Counted from the first letter of the stretch, positions 18,139 to 26,752 are shown. The stretch is DNA of 64,000 nt from JAHIVB01 sp964574705 (GCA_964574705.1 CAZNOO010000002.1:62001-126000); one strand, 5' to 3'. Translations and numbers: made by a program. The notes: a model not told the origin generated them from the letters alone.

Positions 18139-19401
18139 TTACTTCATTAAATTCTCGATGTCTATCCATTCTTTCTTAATGCTTTCGCTCAGGTTTCTTC
18201 TTCCGGTTTCAGTAACTAATACATTATCCTCAATCCGAATTCCGATGCCTTCTTCTTCAATGTAGAATCCTGGTTCAACTGTCAAGACAACTCCAGCTTG
18301 TAAAGGCTCCTGATAGGTCCCAACATCATGAGTATCTAAACCAAGATAGTGACTGACACCATGATAATAATACTTATCAATTTCATGATCTTCTTTAATT
18401 AATCCAATCTTTTTTGCTTCTTCCATCAGCATTTTCTTCGCAGACAGATTCAGGTCGTTCACCATGACACCGGGTTTAACCATTTCAATAATCTTTTTGT
18501 TCGTATTCAGAACAATCTCATAGATTTGTTTCTGTCTTTCCGAAAATTTTCCATTGATTGGAAATGTTCTAGAAATATCGGATGAGTAAAGTCCGTTCTT
18601 CGCTCCAAGATCTAATAAAACCAAACTACCTTCTTTTACTTCTGAAAAATTATCGATATAATGAAGAATGGTTCCATTCTTACCGCTTGCGACGATGGAA
18701 TCAAAAGAGATTCCTTTGCTGCCGGCCATTTTAATTTGATATTCGTAATAGGCTTCAAGTTCGCGCTCATTGACGCCAGGCTTTGCAAATTTCAATACAG
18801 CTTCAATCCCTATTCTTCCATATGAAATTGCTTTTTCAATTTCAGCAACTTCTTCTTGAGATTTTATTTTTCTCATTGAATCCAAAACATCATTTGCGCT
18901 TTCAATGAGGATTTCAGGATAAGCATCTGTTAAAAACTCGAGTTGAGTCAAACTGTAAGGGGTCGCGAAAGGTTTGAATTTATACAAGTCTAAATAGAGT
19001 TTTTCTGGTTTTTTAAGAAGGGCTCCTCGAGAGTTTGCGAGAACTGCGGTATGAATGAAAGCCTTGAATTCTTCAACAAATTTGATTTGTTTCAAATCGA
19101 GTCCTGATAAATCAGACACTTCTTGTTTTGTCAGTCTGCGACCCAACCATTTTGTTGCATAATCGCTTGGTTCTTCTATGAACAAAAAGGCTTGAGCAAA
19201 AGAACTTCCTTTTACCAATAGCAAAATGAAGTTTGGACGCTCACAACCCGTTAAATAATAGAAATTTCTGTTGGGTTCATACACATAAGTTTGGTCATTT
19301 GTTTTATGAGGAGCATCTCCTGAATAAAATATAGCAAATGATCCTTCTTTCATGTGTTTGATAAATTCTTCGCGATGTTTCACGAATAATTGTTTTTCCA
19401 T
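18139..19401 (-). CDS. pepP: Xaa-Pro aminopeptidase (M24B)
   Basis: Removes N-terminal residues ahead of proline. 420 residues with an N-terminal aminopeptidase-P domain (NRNFYYLTGCERPNFILLL) and a C-terminal pita-bread fold. The two-metal site can be read as Asp in LLDLGAKNG and SSDISRTFP, His in HGVSHYLGLDTHD, and Glu in TVEPGFYIE and GIRIEDN. ATG with GAGGTGATT upstream. With PepF, the M20 protein and the Opp transporter it fits peptide use. Confidence 0.95.
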   Translation of the reverse strand: MEKQLFVKHREEFIKHMKEGSFAIFYSGDAPHKTNDQTYVYEPNRNFYYLTGCERPNFILLLVKGSSFAQAFLFIEEPSDYATKWLGRRLTKQEVSDLSGLDLKQIKFVEEFKAFIHTAVLANSRGALLKKPEKLYLDLYKFKPFATPYSLTQLEFLTDAYPEILIESANDVLDSMRKIKSQEEVAEIEKAISYGRIGIEAVLKFAKPGVNERELEAYYEYQIKMAGSKGISFDSIVASGKNGTILHYIDNFSEVKEGSLVLLDLGAKNGLYSSDISRTFPINGKFSERQKQIYEIVLNTNKKIIEMVKPGVMVNDLNLSAKKMLMEEAKKIGLIKEDHEIDKYYYHGVSHYLGLDTHDVGTYQEPLQAGVVLTVEPGFYIEEEGIGIRIEDNVLVTETGRRNLSESIKKEWIDIENLMK

Positions 19402-19427
19402 ATAATCACCTCTAAGTCTTTTGAAAT

Positions 19428-19436
19428 ATTATATCA
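19428..19436 (-). promoter_or_regulatory. Extended -10 promoter for pepP-recD2
   Basis: TGATATAAT on the minus strand, 27 bases before the pepP ATG, with no good -35. The same TGnTATAAT form recurs at several other genes here. Confidence 0.6.
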
Positions 19437-19457
19437 CATGTTTCTTTTCAATAAACA

Positions 19458-19482
19458 AAAAAGCACAGAAAATGTGCTTTTT
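19458..19482 (-). terminator. Terminator after the DUF4097 gene
   Basis: AAAAAGCACA and TGTGCTTTTT form a stem with a five-base loop; the minus strand continues TTTTTTG. It abuts the DUF4097 stop codon. Confidence 0.85.
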
Positions 19483-20375
19483 TAGTTTGAAAAATTAACT
19501 CTGATATTACCATTAGAAGTATGACAGTTAATTGATTTTGAAGCACTGTCATGATAGCTGTTCGTTGTGACTTCATCGCCGTTTAAGTAGTAGTTTCCGT
19601 TCGTTGTCGACATTGATAGATAGAAATCTGTAAAAGCGCCGGGAACATTGATCTCGATATTTCCATTCGAGGTATCAACTTCAAGTAGATCTGAATAGAT
19701 GTTTGAACAATCAATCACTCCGTTTGTAGACTTTAGGTCGACATTGTCAGACGTCATTCCATTAACCAGGATTCTTCCGTTTGTTGTTGTGAACTTGATG
19801 TTTCCTAAAGAAATCACTCCAGTCGCATTCAAAGCTCCGTTGGATGTCAATAACGTAATATTTCCAGTAGATTCAACATTTTCTAACGTGATTTCTCCGT
19901 TGGAAGACGAAAGGTTCAAAATGCCAAACTCAGTAAGATCTGATACGGTGATGGTTCCATTCGAGGTATGCAAATCTAAGTCTAAGCCCATCGTATCTGG
20001 GAGGTAAAGATAAAATTCATAAATGTCAGGGTTTGAAAACCAATTGAAGTCAAACCAATTTGAAAACCATTTTTCCTCATTAACGATTTGCAGAGTTGAT
20101 CCATCTTCCTCTACAATAAAGTAATCTTTTTCTGATTCATAATACGTAATCTTGACTTCGCTATCTGTACTTGGAAGAATAATGACTTTCCTATTAATCA
20201 AGCTAATGTCAAACATCGAAAATTCGTCTTCCGTATAAGTTTTTTCTACATAAGTGTATGAACTGTCGTCACTGACATATGAGAAGAAATTTTCGCCTGA
20301 AATGAGACCAAATACGACAACCAAGCCAACACCAATCAATATAATGGCTAATCCGATTCTTAATAATTTATTCAT
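19482..20375 (-). CDS. DUF4097-type beta-solenoid membrane protein with eight NG repeats
   Basis: 297 residues: one N-terminal membrane segment (about 6-25), then an extracytoplasmic region. From residue 139 a repeat with the core [ST]-[ST]-N-G appears eight times; the Asn-Gly pairs lie at 139, 159, 179, 199, 218, 237, 259 and 288, at nearly constant steps of 19-20. This is the pattern of a right- or left-handed beta-solenoid (DUF4097/LiaF-like). Exact function unknown; related proteins take part in envelope-stress sensing. Last gene of the PadR-DUF1700 operon. Confidence 0.85.
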   Translation of the reverse strand: MNKLLRIGLAIILIGVGLVVVFGLISGENFFSYVSDDSSYTYVEKTYTEDEFSMFDISLINRKVIILPSTDSEVKITYYESEKDYFIVEEDGSTLQIVNEEKWFSNWFDFNWFSNPDIYEFYLYLPDTMGLDLDLHTSNGTITVSDLTEFGILNLSSSNGEITLENVESTGNITLLTSNGALNATGVISLGNIKFTTTNGRILVNGMTSDNVDLKSTNGVIDCSNIYSDLLEVDTSNGNIEINVPGAFTDFYLSMSTTNGNYYLNGDEVTTNSYHDSASKSINCHTSNGNIRVNFSN

Positions 20376-20387
20376 GTTTTTTTTCTC

Positions 20388-20927
20388 CTATTCCTTAATA
20401 AAGTCTCTTACACGATATAATAATCGTTTTAATGTGTTTTTAGAAATCCCCGCATACCAACGAAAGATTCCAAATCCAAAGATGGTAATGCCAATTCCAA
20501 GAATGATGATTCCAAGTGACAGTAATAATTGAACCGGGTCTGAATGAATAGCGGATATGATTAAGTAAAGACCGGCACCGACTACTGAAACCCCAGATAC
20601 AACTAAACTGAACCCAATCGAAATCATTACGATCGTGAAGATGGCAAAGAAGAAATATCCAATGATCTTAACAGTGAGTCCAAAGGCTTCTCTGACAGAA
20701 AATGGGGTTCTAGCACGGACTTTTTCAAGGAAAGTTCCGTCTTTTTTGATGCTATAAGCGATTTCAGTCACGTCGCCTAAAGAATCAATGAATTCTTTCT
20801 CTGTTTCACCGTGATCTACAGCATCTTGGATAAGTTCTTCGTAATAGTTTACAACTTCTTCCATTTCCTGACGCCCTAAAAATTCAAGTTGTTTATTTAA
20901 TTCTTTAATAAATTCGTGTTTTCTCAT
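20388..20927 (-). CDS. DUF1700/HAAS-domain membrane protein
   Basis: 179 residues. The N-terminal cytosolic helical domain (about 1-60: KHEFIKELNKQLEFLGRQEM, NYYEELIQDAVDHGETEKEF) is the HAAS/DUF1700 type usually found next to PadR regulators. About three hydrophobic segments follow between residues 85 and 160. It probably senses or relays membrane state to the regulator, but this is inferred from gene context only. ATG with AGGAGAATAT upstream, 11 bases after padR. Confidence 0.85.
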   Translation of the reverse strand: MRKHEFIKELNKQLEFLGRQEMEEVVNYYEELIQDAVDHGETEKEFIDSLGDVTEIAYSIKKDGTFLEKVRARTPFSVREAFGLTVKIIGYFFFAIFTIVMISIGFSLVVSGVSVVGAGLYLIISAIHSDPVQLLLSLGIIILGIGITIFGFGIFRWYAGISKNTLKRLLYRVRDFIKE

Positions 20928-20938
20928 TTTATATTCTC

Positions 20939-21241
20939 CTACCTAAGAACATAGTCGTACATCTTTTTCATTTCAATAAAATCGGTTTCCGACTCTTTCA
21001 ATTTTTTTAACCCTAATTTAGTGATTTGGTAATACTTTCGAATTCGTGAATTGTATGTTGTCTGATACGTTCTTACTAAATCCTGTTGTTCCAGTCTCCT
21101 AAGTATAGGATACAAGGTTGACTCCGAGATGTCCATCACTTCGGAAATTTCTTGATTGATGACATATCCATAGGAGTCTTCATATTTCAATGAAGCTAAA
21201 ACTAGTATTTCGAGCAATCCTTTTTTGAGTTGACTATCCAT
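20939..21241 (-). CDS. PadR-family transcriptional regulator
   Basis: 100-residue winged-helix protein: LLEILVLASLKYEDSYGYVI at the start, then SESTLYPILRRLEQQDLV (recognition helix) and RKYYQITKLGLKKL (wing), which is the standard PadR layout without a long C-terminal domain. ATG with GGAGG upstream. Its promoter overlaps a palindrome, so it likely represses its own operon with DUF1700 and DUF4097. The inducer is unknown. Confidence 0.92.
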   Translation of the reverse strand: MDSQLKKGLLEILVLASLKYEDSYGYVINQEISEVMDISESTLYPILRRLEQQDLVRTYQTTYNSRIRKYYQITKLGLKKLKESETDFIEMKKMYDYVLR

Positions 21242-21262
21242 ACGAATACCTCCTTATACATC

Positions 21263-21293
21263 ATACTATACATTACATAGTATTAATTGTCAA
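21263..21293 (-). promoter_or_regulatory. padR promoter with overlapping palindromic operator
   Basis: TTGACA (21288-21293), 17-base spacer, TATAGT (21265-21270) on the minus strand. A perfect inverted repeat with arms ATACTAT and ATAGTAT (21263-21283, 7-base centre) covers the -10 and most of the spacer. This is where an autorepressor would bind. Confidence 0.8.
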
Positions 21294-21301
21294 CAAAAAA
21301 A

Positions 21302-21330
21302 TAAAAAAAAACTCATTTTTTTTAATGAGT
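21302..21330 (-). terminator. Terminator after the VTT-domain gene
   Basis: ACTCATT and AATGAGT arms, with nine T following on the minus strand; it overlaps the stop codon of the VTT-domain gene. Confidence 0.85.
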
Positions 21331-21945
21331 TTCTTCTTCGATATGCTTTTTGTGTGAGAACTTGGACCAAATCAGCCATATTCCTAGTAGAGAAAAATAG
21401 ACTAACAAAACCCATAATGCATTGAGTGGATTCTCTTGTATATTGAAAATAGATCCTAAAAAGACTAAAAACAGAACGATAATGAGTCTCGAAATAGTGG
21501 TGAGCATCAAGTATTTAGTGAATTTAATCTTCGTTAATGATAAAGCGTAGTTCATGATTGATGATGGGAGAAACGGATTCGATAACAAAATCAGTACTAG
21601 AAATGTATTGGGTCCATTCACGAGGTTCAAAAATTTTTTTCCGATCTTATGTCCTTCAACTTTTTTTGCAAAATAAGGTGCAAGTGTTAGCCTTATTAAT
21701 ATAAAGATAAGAACCATTCCAAGCAAACTTCCAAAAGTTGAAAGAAAAATCGTTAAAATGGTGCCTTGAACAGAACCAAATGCACTCGCCATCAGCGAAA
21801 GATTAAAAGATATCAAAATGGTGAGGGGAAGAGAAGGAATCAAAGCCTCAAGGAATGGTAAAAGCACCGCAGAAAGCGGTGCGAACCAAATATTGGCTAA
21901 TACGAATTGTTGAATCTTGTCTAATAAGTCATAGAAGAAATTCAA
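21322..21945 (-). CDS. VTT-domain (TVP38/DedA-superfamily) membrane protein
   Basis: 207 residues, four to five hydrophobic segments. The VTT core is recognisable: FGSLLGMVLIFILIRLTLAP, then the re-entrant region VLILLSNPFLPSSIMNYALS. DedA-superfamily members include undecaprenyl-phosphate flippases and lipid scramblases; this one is nearer the TVP38 branch, whose substrate is uncertain. Start is TTG with AAGGTG 8-9 bases upstream; no ATG exists until deep in the protein. A separate single-gene unit. Confidence 0.8.
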   Translation of the reverse strand: MNFFYDLLDKIQQFVLANIWFAPLSAVLLPFLEALIPSLPLTILISFNLSLMASAFGSVQGTILTIFLSTFGSLLGMVLIFILIRLTLAPYFAKKVEGHKIGKKFLNLVNGPNTFLVLILLSNPFLPSSIMNYALSLTKIKFTKYLMLTTISRLIIVLFLVFLGSIFNIQENPLNALWVLLVYFSLLGIWLIWSKFSHKKHIEEETH

Positions 21946-21971
21946 TACTACTTCACCTTATCTTCTGAAAA

Positions 21972-21991
21972 AAGCATCCCTCAGGATGCTT
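21972..21991 (-). terminator. Terminator after gap
   Basis: AAGCATCC-loop-GGATGCTT with TTTTTT following on the minus strand, a few bases past the gap stop. Confidence 0.9.
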
Positions 21992-21995
21992 CTTG

Positions 21996-23006
21996 TTAAA
22001 TCAGGTTGCCGAAATATTTAAGTGTACGTACCATTTGGTTTGTGAAAGAAGCTTCGTTGTCATACCATGAAAGAACTTTGACAAGTTGGTTTCCGTCTGT
22101 ATCCAAAATAGAAGTTGAGTCTGCGTCAAACATTGTTCCTTGAGTAATGCCGATGACATCGCTTGATACGATTGGGTCTTCAGTATATCCAATGACTTCT
22201 GATTGTGCTGCTTTGACAGCTGCATTGACTTCTTCTTTTGTAACGTTCTTTTTGAGTTCAACTACCAAGTCAACAATGGATCCTGTGATGACAGGAACAC
22301 GTAATGCAAGTCCGTCCATTTTGCCTTTCAATTGTGGTAACACGAGTGCGACTGCTTTTGCAGCTCCAGTCGTTGTAGGCACGATGTTTGCTGCCGCTGC
22401 TCTACCTCTTCTAGAAAAATGGCCTTTGTTGTGAGGAACGTCAAGAGTTGCTTGATCGTTTGTATAAGCATGAACTGTAGTCATGAATCCTCTTACGATT
22501 CCAAAATTATCATCTAATACTTTAGCGATAGGAGCTAAGCAGTTCGTTGTGCAAGATGCTGCACTGATAATTGTTTCTGCGCCTGTAAGTGTTTCTTCAT
22601 TGACTCCGTAAACGATGGTTGGAACGTCTTTTTCTTTTGCTGGTGCACTAATGATAACTTTTCTTGCGCCTGCTTGTAAATGTAATGAAGCTTTGTCTCT
22701 AGAAACAAAGAATCCTGTGCATTCTAGAACAACGTCAACTTTTAATTCTTTCCAAGGAAGTAATGATGGATCTTTTTGTGAAAACACTGGAACTTTTTTG
22801 CCTTCAACTACGATATTGGATCCTTCTACTGTTACAACTTTCCCGTATCTTCCTTGAGAACTGTCATACTTTAATAGATAAGCGAGTTGTTCAGCATCTG
22901 TTAAATCGTTAACTGCAACGATTTCAAAATCATCATGTCCAAACATTAGTCTAAATGCCAAACGACCGATTCTACCAAATCCATTAATTGCTACTCTTAC
23001 TGACAT
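21996..23006 (-). CDS. gap: Glyceraldehyde-3-phosphate dehydrogenase, type I
   Basis: Glycolytic NAD-dependent oxidation of glyceraldehyde 3-phosphate. 336 residues. NAD site INGFGRIGRLAFRL; catalytic Cys152 in SAASCTTNCLAP; His179 in TTVHAYTNDQ; C-terminal SWYDNEASFTNQM. The VNDLTDAEQL stretch after the second strand fits NAD preference. ATG with GGAGG upstream; own promoter at 23051-23079 and a possible CcpA site upstream. Confidence 0.97.
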   Translation of the reverse strand: MSVRVAINGFGRIGRLAFRLMFGHDDFEIVAVNDLTDAEQLAYLLKYDSSQGRYGKVVTVEGSNIVVEGKKVPVFSQKDPSLLPWKELKVDVVLECTGFFVSRDKASLHLQAGARKVIISAPAKEKDVPTIVYGVNEETLTGAETIISAASCTTNCLAPIAKVLDDNFGIVRGFMTTVHAYTNDQATLDVPHNKGHFSRRGRAAAANIVPTTTGAAKAVALVLPQLKGKMDGLALRVPVITGSIVDLVVELKKNVTKEEVNAAVKAAQSEVIGYTEDPIVSSDVIGITQGTMFDADSTSILDTDGNQLVKVLSWYDNEASFTNQMVRTLKYFGNLI

Positions 23007-23050
23007 ATTATATTTCCTCCTAAATTTATTTATCTTTTTAAGTCTATTTC

Positions 23051-23079
23051 ATTTTACCCTAAATTCTACTATTTATCAA
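23051..23079 (-). promoter_or_regulatory. Promoter for gap
   Basis: TTGATA (minus, 23074-23079), 17-base spacer, TAAAAT (23051-23056). Leader of about 40 bases. Confidence 0.7.
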
Positions 23080-23092
23080 GATTAACCACTTA

Positions 23093-23107
23093 ATAAAACG
23101 CTTTCAA
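23093..23107 (-). promoter_or_regulatory. Possible catabolite-responsive element upstream of gap
   Basis: The minus strand reads TTGAAAGCGTTTTAT, one mismatch from the CcpA consensus WTGNAANCGNWNNCW. It is centred about 57 bases upstream of the predicted start, a position compatible with activation. HPr here keeps Ser46, so the regulatory route is possible. Confidence 0.4.
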
Positions 23108-23152
23108 AGAAAAAAGAATTATAAATAACGAAAAACATTCCAGTCAAGAAAA

Positions 23153-23173
23153 AAAGACGGGTTTTCCGTCTTT
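23153..23173 (-). terminator. Terminator after spx
   Basis: AAAGACGG and CCGTCTTT arms with TTTTTTT following on the minus strand. Confidence 0.88.
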
Positions 23174-23178
23174 CCAAC

Positions 23179-23631
23179 TTATAGAGTTTTTGCTCTGTTG
23201 TTCACTGCGATAGCTTTCTTAATCGCTTCTTTGTACTCACAATCATCCAAGCATTCTTCACAAACAACATTGCTTCTGAATCTTCGTGGAATAAACGCCC
23301 GAATTTCATCTTCATTGTACCCTGTCTGCATTATTTTCTCGTTTATAATGATTGGACGTTTCAAGATTGTCGGATTGTCGATAATGAAATCTGCCAATTC
23401 TCCGAACCGCATCTCATCAGTATCCAAATTGTTATCTTTGAACACTTTTGATCTTGTTGAAATGATATCTTCAAATCCATTTTCAGAGAATTTTAACATG
23501 TTTATGATGTCATCGCGTGTTAAACGGATGCCGATTATGTTTTTTTCTTTGTAAGGAATTTTATTATCCTCCAACCAACGCTTTGCTTTTCGGCAAGAAG
23601 AACAACTAGAACTTGTATATAATGTAATCAT
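23179..23631 (-). CDS. spx: Spx/ArsC-family regulatory protein
   Basis: 150 residues with the ArsC-like fold. The CxxC redox pair is Cys10/Cys13 (SSSCSSCRKAKRWL), followed by the RPIIINEKIMQTGYNEDEIR block typical of Spx. Spx binds the RNA polymerase alpha subunit and redirects transcription in disulfide stress. Extra Cys residues near the C-terminus (VVCEECLDDCEY) are not part of the usual core. ATG; GAGGG upstream. Arsenate reductase is a less likely alternative because of the CxxC. Confidence 0.88.
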   Translation of the reverse strand: MITLYTSSSCSSCRKAKRWLEDNKIPYKEKNIIGIRLTRDDIINMLKFSENGFEDIISTRSKVFKDNNLDTDEMRFGELADFIIDNPTILKRPIIINEKIMQTGYNEDEIRAFIPRRFRSNVVCEECLDDCEYKEAIKKAIAVNNRAKTL

Positions 23632-23655
23632 GCAAATCCCTCGCTTTCGAACAAT

Positions 23656-23664
23656 ATTATATCA
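23656..23664 (-). promoter_or_regulatory. Extended -10 promoter for spx
   Basis: TGATATAAT on the minus strand, 25 bases before the spx ATG. It is divergent from the pepF promoter. Confidence 0.6.
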
Positions 23665-23702
23665 TACTATCATGTTTTTTTAACGCTTTTTGTGTAAAAT
23701 AA

Positions 23703-23711
23703 TGGTATAAT
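23703..23711 (+). promoter_or_regulatory. Extended -10 promoter for pepF
   Basis: TGGTATAAT on the plus strand, 32 bases before the pepF ATG; no clear -35. Confidence 0.65.
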
Positions 23712-23743
23712 TAAACTATAACTGTGAAGGAGGAATTTTACAG

Positions 23744-25510
23744 ATGAAATGGGACCTTACTTACTTATTTAATAATGATCAAGCTTTTGAGGATGCGTAC
23801 AAGTTATCGCTTCAAATAATAGAGAAACTGGCGACCTTCAAAGGCAAACTAAATGATGAAAAATCTTTCAAAGAATATTTCCTTACTCAAAAGGAATTTG
23901 AAAAAACTGGACTTAGAGCTTATCAATATGCGCACTTGAAAAGCGACTTAAACAAGAAAGATATGGGAAGTTCGAGCATGCTTCAAAAAGCTCAAATAGC
24001 GTTCTCAATGTTGAGCGAAGCAATTTCATTTGAAGAACCTGAACTTATCAAACTTGGAAAAGAAAAAGTATTAGGATTCATCAACCGAAACAAGGAACTT
24101 GAAGAATTCAGATTCAATGTCGAAAAGCTATTTAGACGTCAAGAGCACATTCTCGATGACGAGAAGGAAGCTCTACTTGCAACATTCACCCAAACCTTAA
24201 GTGCAGGAAGAGAACTCTATAGTTCTTTATCTGTTGCGGATATCGAGCACGGTGATGTCATGCTTGATAACGGTGAAATTGTAACGATTACTAATAGCAA
24301 TTACCGCGCATTTATCAAAAAGAGCGAGACTCCAGAAGAAAGAAAAGAAATCTTCGAAAGTGTATTTTCTTATTATGAGCGACATAAAAACACTTATTCT
24401 GCCATTTATAAAAACGTATTGGATACGGACTACGCGAGAATGAGAGTTCGTAAATACACCTCATCACTTGAGAGTTACCTTTTTGAAAATCAAATCCCAG
24501 TTGAAGTATACACTTCTCTTACAAATGTAGCGAGATCCAACACAGATTCCGTCAAACGTTACCTCAAATTGCGTAAGGAATATTTGAAACTGGAAGAATA
24601 TCACACATATGACCGTTTCCTTGAATTGGCAAAATCAGACAAAGAATATGAATATGAAGAAGCAAAAAAACTGTTTTTCGCTTCTATCGATGCTTTCCCT
24701 GAAACTTTTAAAGAAAAAGCCAAAGAAGTATTGAGAGAAGGATTCGTCGATGTTTATGAGGGCGAAGGCAAACGAACCGGAGCTTATTCGTCATCTATGC
24801 CTGACCTTCATCCATTCATTCTATTAAATTATTCAAACACACTGGAAGACGTGTTCACGGTTGCCCATGAAGCGGGACATTCGATTCATTCGATGTTCTC
24901 TGCTGAATCTCAGCCATCCGTTCTTCAAAACTATACAATCTTTGTCGCTGAAGTGGCTTCCACTTTTAACGAACATAATTTATTAGATTATTTCATTAAA
25001 GGTAGTAAAGCAACAAAGAATGAAAAAATAGCTCTATTGCAAAGAGCTATCGACGATATTATGAGTACCTTCTATCGTCAAACCTTATTTGCTATCTATG
25101 AACTTGAAGCACACAAACTGATTGAAAACAATATTCCAATCACCGCTGACGCTCTGTCAAAAATCATGATTGACCTTTACAAAGAATTTTATGATTTGGA
25201 CATTGAAAAGGAAGAAGTCAAAAAATATGTTTGGGCATACATCCCTCATTTATTCTATACTCCATTCTATGTATACCAATATGCAACTAGCTTTGCGGCA
25301 TCTCTGAAAATTTATGAGAATGTCAAAAACAAAGTCGAGGGTGCTTTTGAAAACTACATGAACCTTTTGCGCTCCGGAGGAAGTAAGTATCCAATCGATC
25401 AACTCAAGGAAACTGGTGTCGATTTAACCAAAGAAGATGCATTTATGGCAGTATCAAATCGATTAACTGAACTTGTTAATCAATTGGAACTTGTAATTCA
25501 AGAAAAGTAG
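23744..25510 (+). CDS. pepF: Oligoendopeptidase F (M3B)
   Basis: Cytosolic zinc endopeptidase that cuts medium-length peptides. 588 residues. Zinc site HEAGH at His375, Glu376, His379, with the further Glu in IFVAEVASTFNEHNL. N-terminal helical domain and C-terminal WAYIPHLFYTPFYVYQYATS are characteristic of the family. ATG preceded by GGAGG. First plus-strand gene; its 3' end contains the promoter for the trpS T-box transcript. Confidence 0.96.
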   Translation: MKWDLTYLFNNDQAFEDAYKLSLQIIEKLATFKGKLNDEKSFKEYFLTQKEFEKTGLRAYQYAHLKSDLNKKDMGSSSMLQKAQIAFSMLSEAISFEEPELIKLGKEKVLGFINRNKELEEFRFNVEKLFRRQEHILDDEKEALLATFTQTLSAGRELYSSLSVADIEHGDVMLDNGEIVTITNSNYRAFIKKSETPEERKEIFESVFSYYERHKNTYSAIYKNVLDTDYARMRVRKYTSSLESYLFENQIPVEVYTSLTNVARSNTDSVKRYLKLRKEYLKLEEYHTYDRFLELAKSDKEYEYEEAKKLFFASIDAFPETFKEKAKEVLREGFVDVYEGEGKRTGAYSSSMPDLHPFILLNYSNTLEDVFTVAHEAGHSIHSMFSAESQPSVLQNYTIFVAEVASTFNEHNLLDYFIKGSKATKNEKIALLQRAIDDIMSTFYRQTLFAIYELEAHKLIENNIPITADALSKIMIDLYKEFYDLDIEKEEVKKYVWAYIPHLFYTPFYVYQYATSFAASLKIYENVKNKVEGAFENYMNLLRSGGSKYPIDQLKETGVDLTKEDAFMAVSNRLTELVNQLELVIQEK

Positions 25511-25519
25511 TGCTATAAT
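25491..25519 (+). promoter_or_regulatory. Promoter of the trpS T-box transcript
   Basis: TTGTAA (25491-25496), 17-base spacer, TGC-TATAAT (-10 at 25514-25519). The -35 lies inside the pepF coding region. Confidence 0.8.
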
Positions 25520-25525
25520 AACACA

Positions 25526-25735
25526 AAACGAAGATACGGAAGAGTAAGCCTGATTTTATTTAAAGAGACCTTGTGGATGGTGCAAACAAGGATTAAGACA
25601 AGCCGAATGGCCCGTGGAGTGATGTTAATCTCATCCGTTTTCCGCGTTAAGGAGTAAAGTGCCAGAGTATTCTGGAACAAAGGTGGTACCGCGCTAAGTC
25701 GTCCTTTTTATGGGCGACTTTTTTATTTATAGGAG
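25526..25735 (+). promoter_or_regulatory. T-box riboswitch (tRNA-Trp) upstream of trpS
   Basis: T-box sequence AAAGGTGGTACCGCG at 25679-25693. The terminator arms AAGTCGTCC (25696-25704) and GGGCGACTT (25712-25720) are followed by a T run. The specifier is a TGG (Trp) triplet at 25608-25610 in a GAA-codon-CC context. Uncharged tRNA-Trp should promote read-through into trpS. Confidence 0.95.
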
Positions 25736-25743
25736 GAAAAATT

Positions 25744-26745
25744 ATGAAAAGAATCGTATCTGGAATCAAACCGACTGGAACTTTAACCCTCGGAAACTAC
25801 ATTGGAGCCATCAAACAATTCGTCGCACTTCAAAAAGCAATGCCTGAAGATGAATTCTTTTTGTTCATTGCTGATTTACATGCATTGACGACCCCTCAAG
25901 AACCCTCGGAATTAAGACAAAGAATCAAAGAAATTGCAGGAATGTATCTTGCTTGCGGATTAGATCCTAACAGAACCGTTTTGTACATCCAGTCTGAAAT
26001 CAAAGAGCATGCAGAACTTGGTTATCTTTTGCAATGTTTTACCTACATGGGTGAACTAGAAAGGATGACTCAATTTAAAGACAAGTCCAAAAACAAGGAT
26101 GTTCTCTTGACGTCTTCTTTGTTTACCTATCCAGCGTTGATGGCTGCCGACATTATTTTGTATGATGCAGATTATGTCCCTGTAGGAGAGGATCAAAAAC
26201 AGCATTTGGAGCTCACAAGAGACATTGCAAGTCGTTTCAACAATCGTTATGGGGATTTCTTTACGGTTCCCGAACCGATTATTCCAAAAGTCGGTGCGAG
26301 AATTATGGACCTTCAAGACCCCACTAAGAAAATGTCAAAATCTGATGAAACAGACAAAGGATTTATTTCGTTATTCGATGATCCAGGCATTGCCGCAAAA
26401 AAAATAAAATCCGCGGTAACGGATTCTATTGGGATTGTTCAGTTTGATCCCCAAAATCAACCGGGGATTGCGAATCTTTTGGCGATTTACTCGTCTCTTT
26501 CTGATGAATCAATTGATGACATCGTATCTAAATATAATGGTTTAGGATATGCGGAATTCAAATCAGATCTTTCAGTCATCGTATCTGAAAAAATCAAGTT
26601 GATTCAACAAAGTTATCAATCCATTGTAAATTCCAATCAATTGGATGATATTCTTGACAGAGGCAGAGATACTGCTCAAATCATCGCATACAAAAAACTG
26701 GAAAAATGCAAACGAAAAATCGGACTTGGAAGAAAACGAAAATAG
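25744..26745 (+). CDS. trpS: Tryptophanyl-tRNA synthetase
   Basis: Charges tRNA-Trp with tryptophan. 333 residues; class I signatures PTGTLTLGNYIGA (HIGH-like TLGN) and KMSKSDE (KMSKS). The central PALMAADIILYDADYVPVG block binds substrate. ATG with GGAGG upstream. Controlled by the T-box leader. Confidence 0.97.
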   Translation: MKRIVSGIKPTGTLTLGNYIGAIKQFVALQKAMPEDEFFLFIADLHALTTPQEPSELRQRIKEIAGMYLACGLDPNRTVLYIQSEIKEHAELGYLLQCFTYMGELERMTQFKDKSKNKDVLLTSSLFTYPALMAADIILYDADYVPVGEDQKQHLELTRDIASRFNNRYGDFFTVPEPIIPKVGARIMDLQDPTKKMSKSDETDKGFISLFDDPGIAAKKIKSAVTDSIGIVQFDPQNQPGIANLLAIYSSLSDESIDDIVSKYNGLGYAEFKSDLSVIVSEKIKLIQQSYQSIVNSNQLDDILDRGRDTAQIIAYKKLEKCKRKIGLGRKRK

Positions 26746-26752
26746 TGAATTG

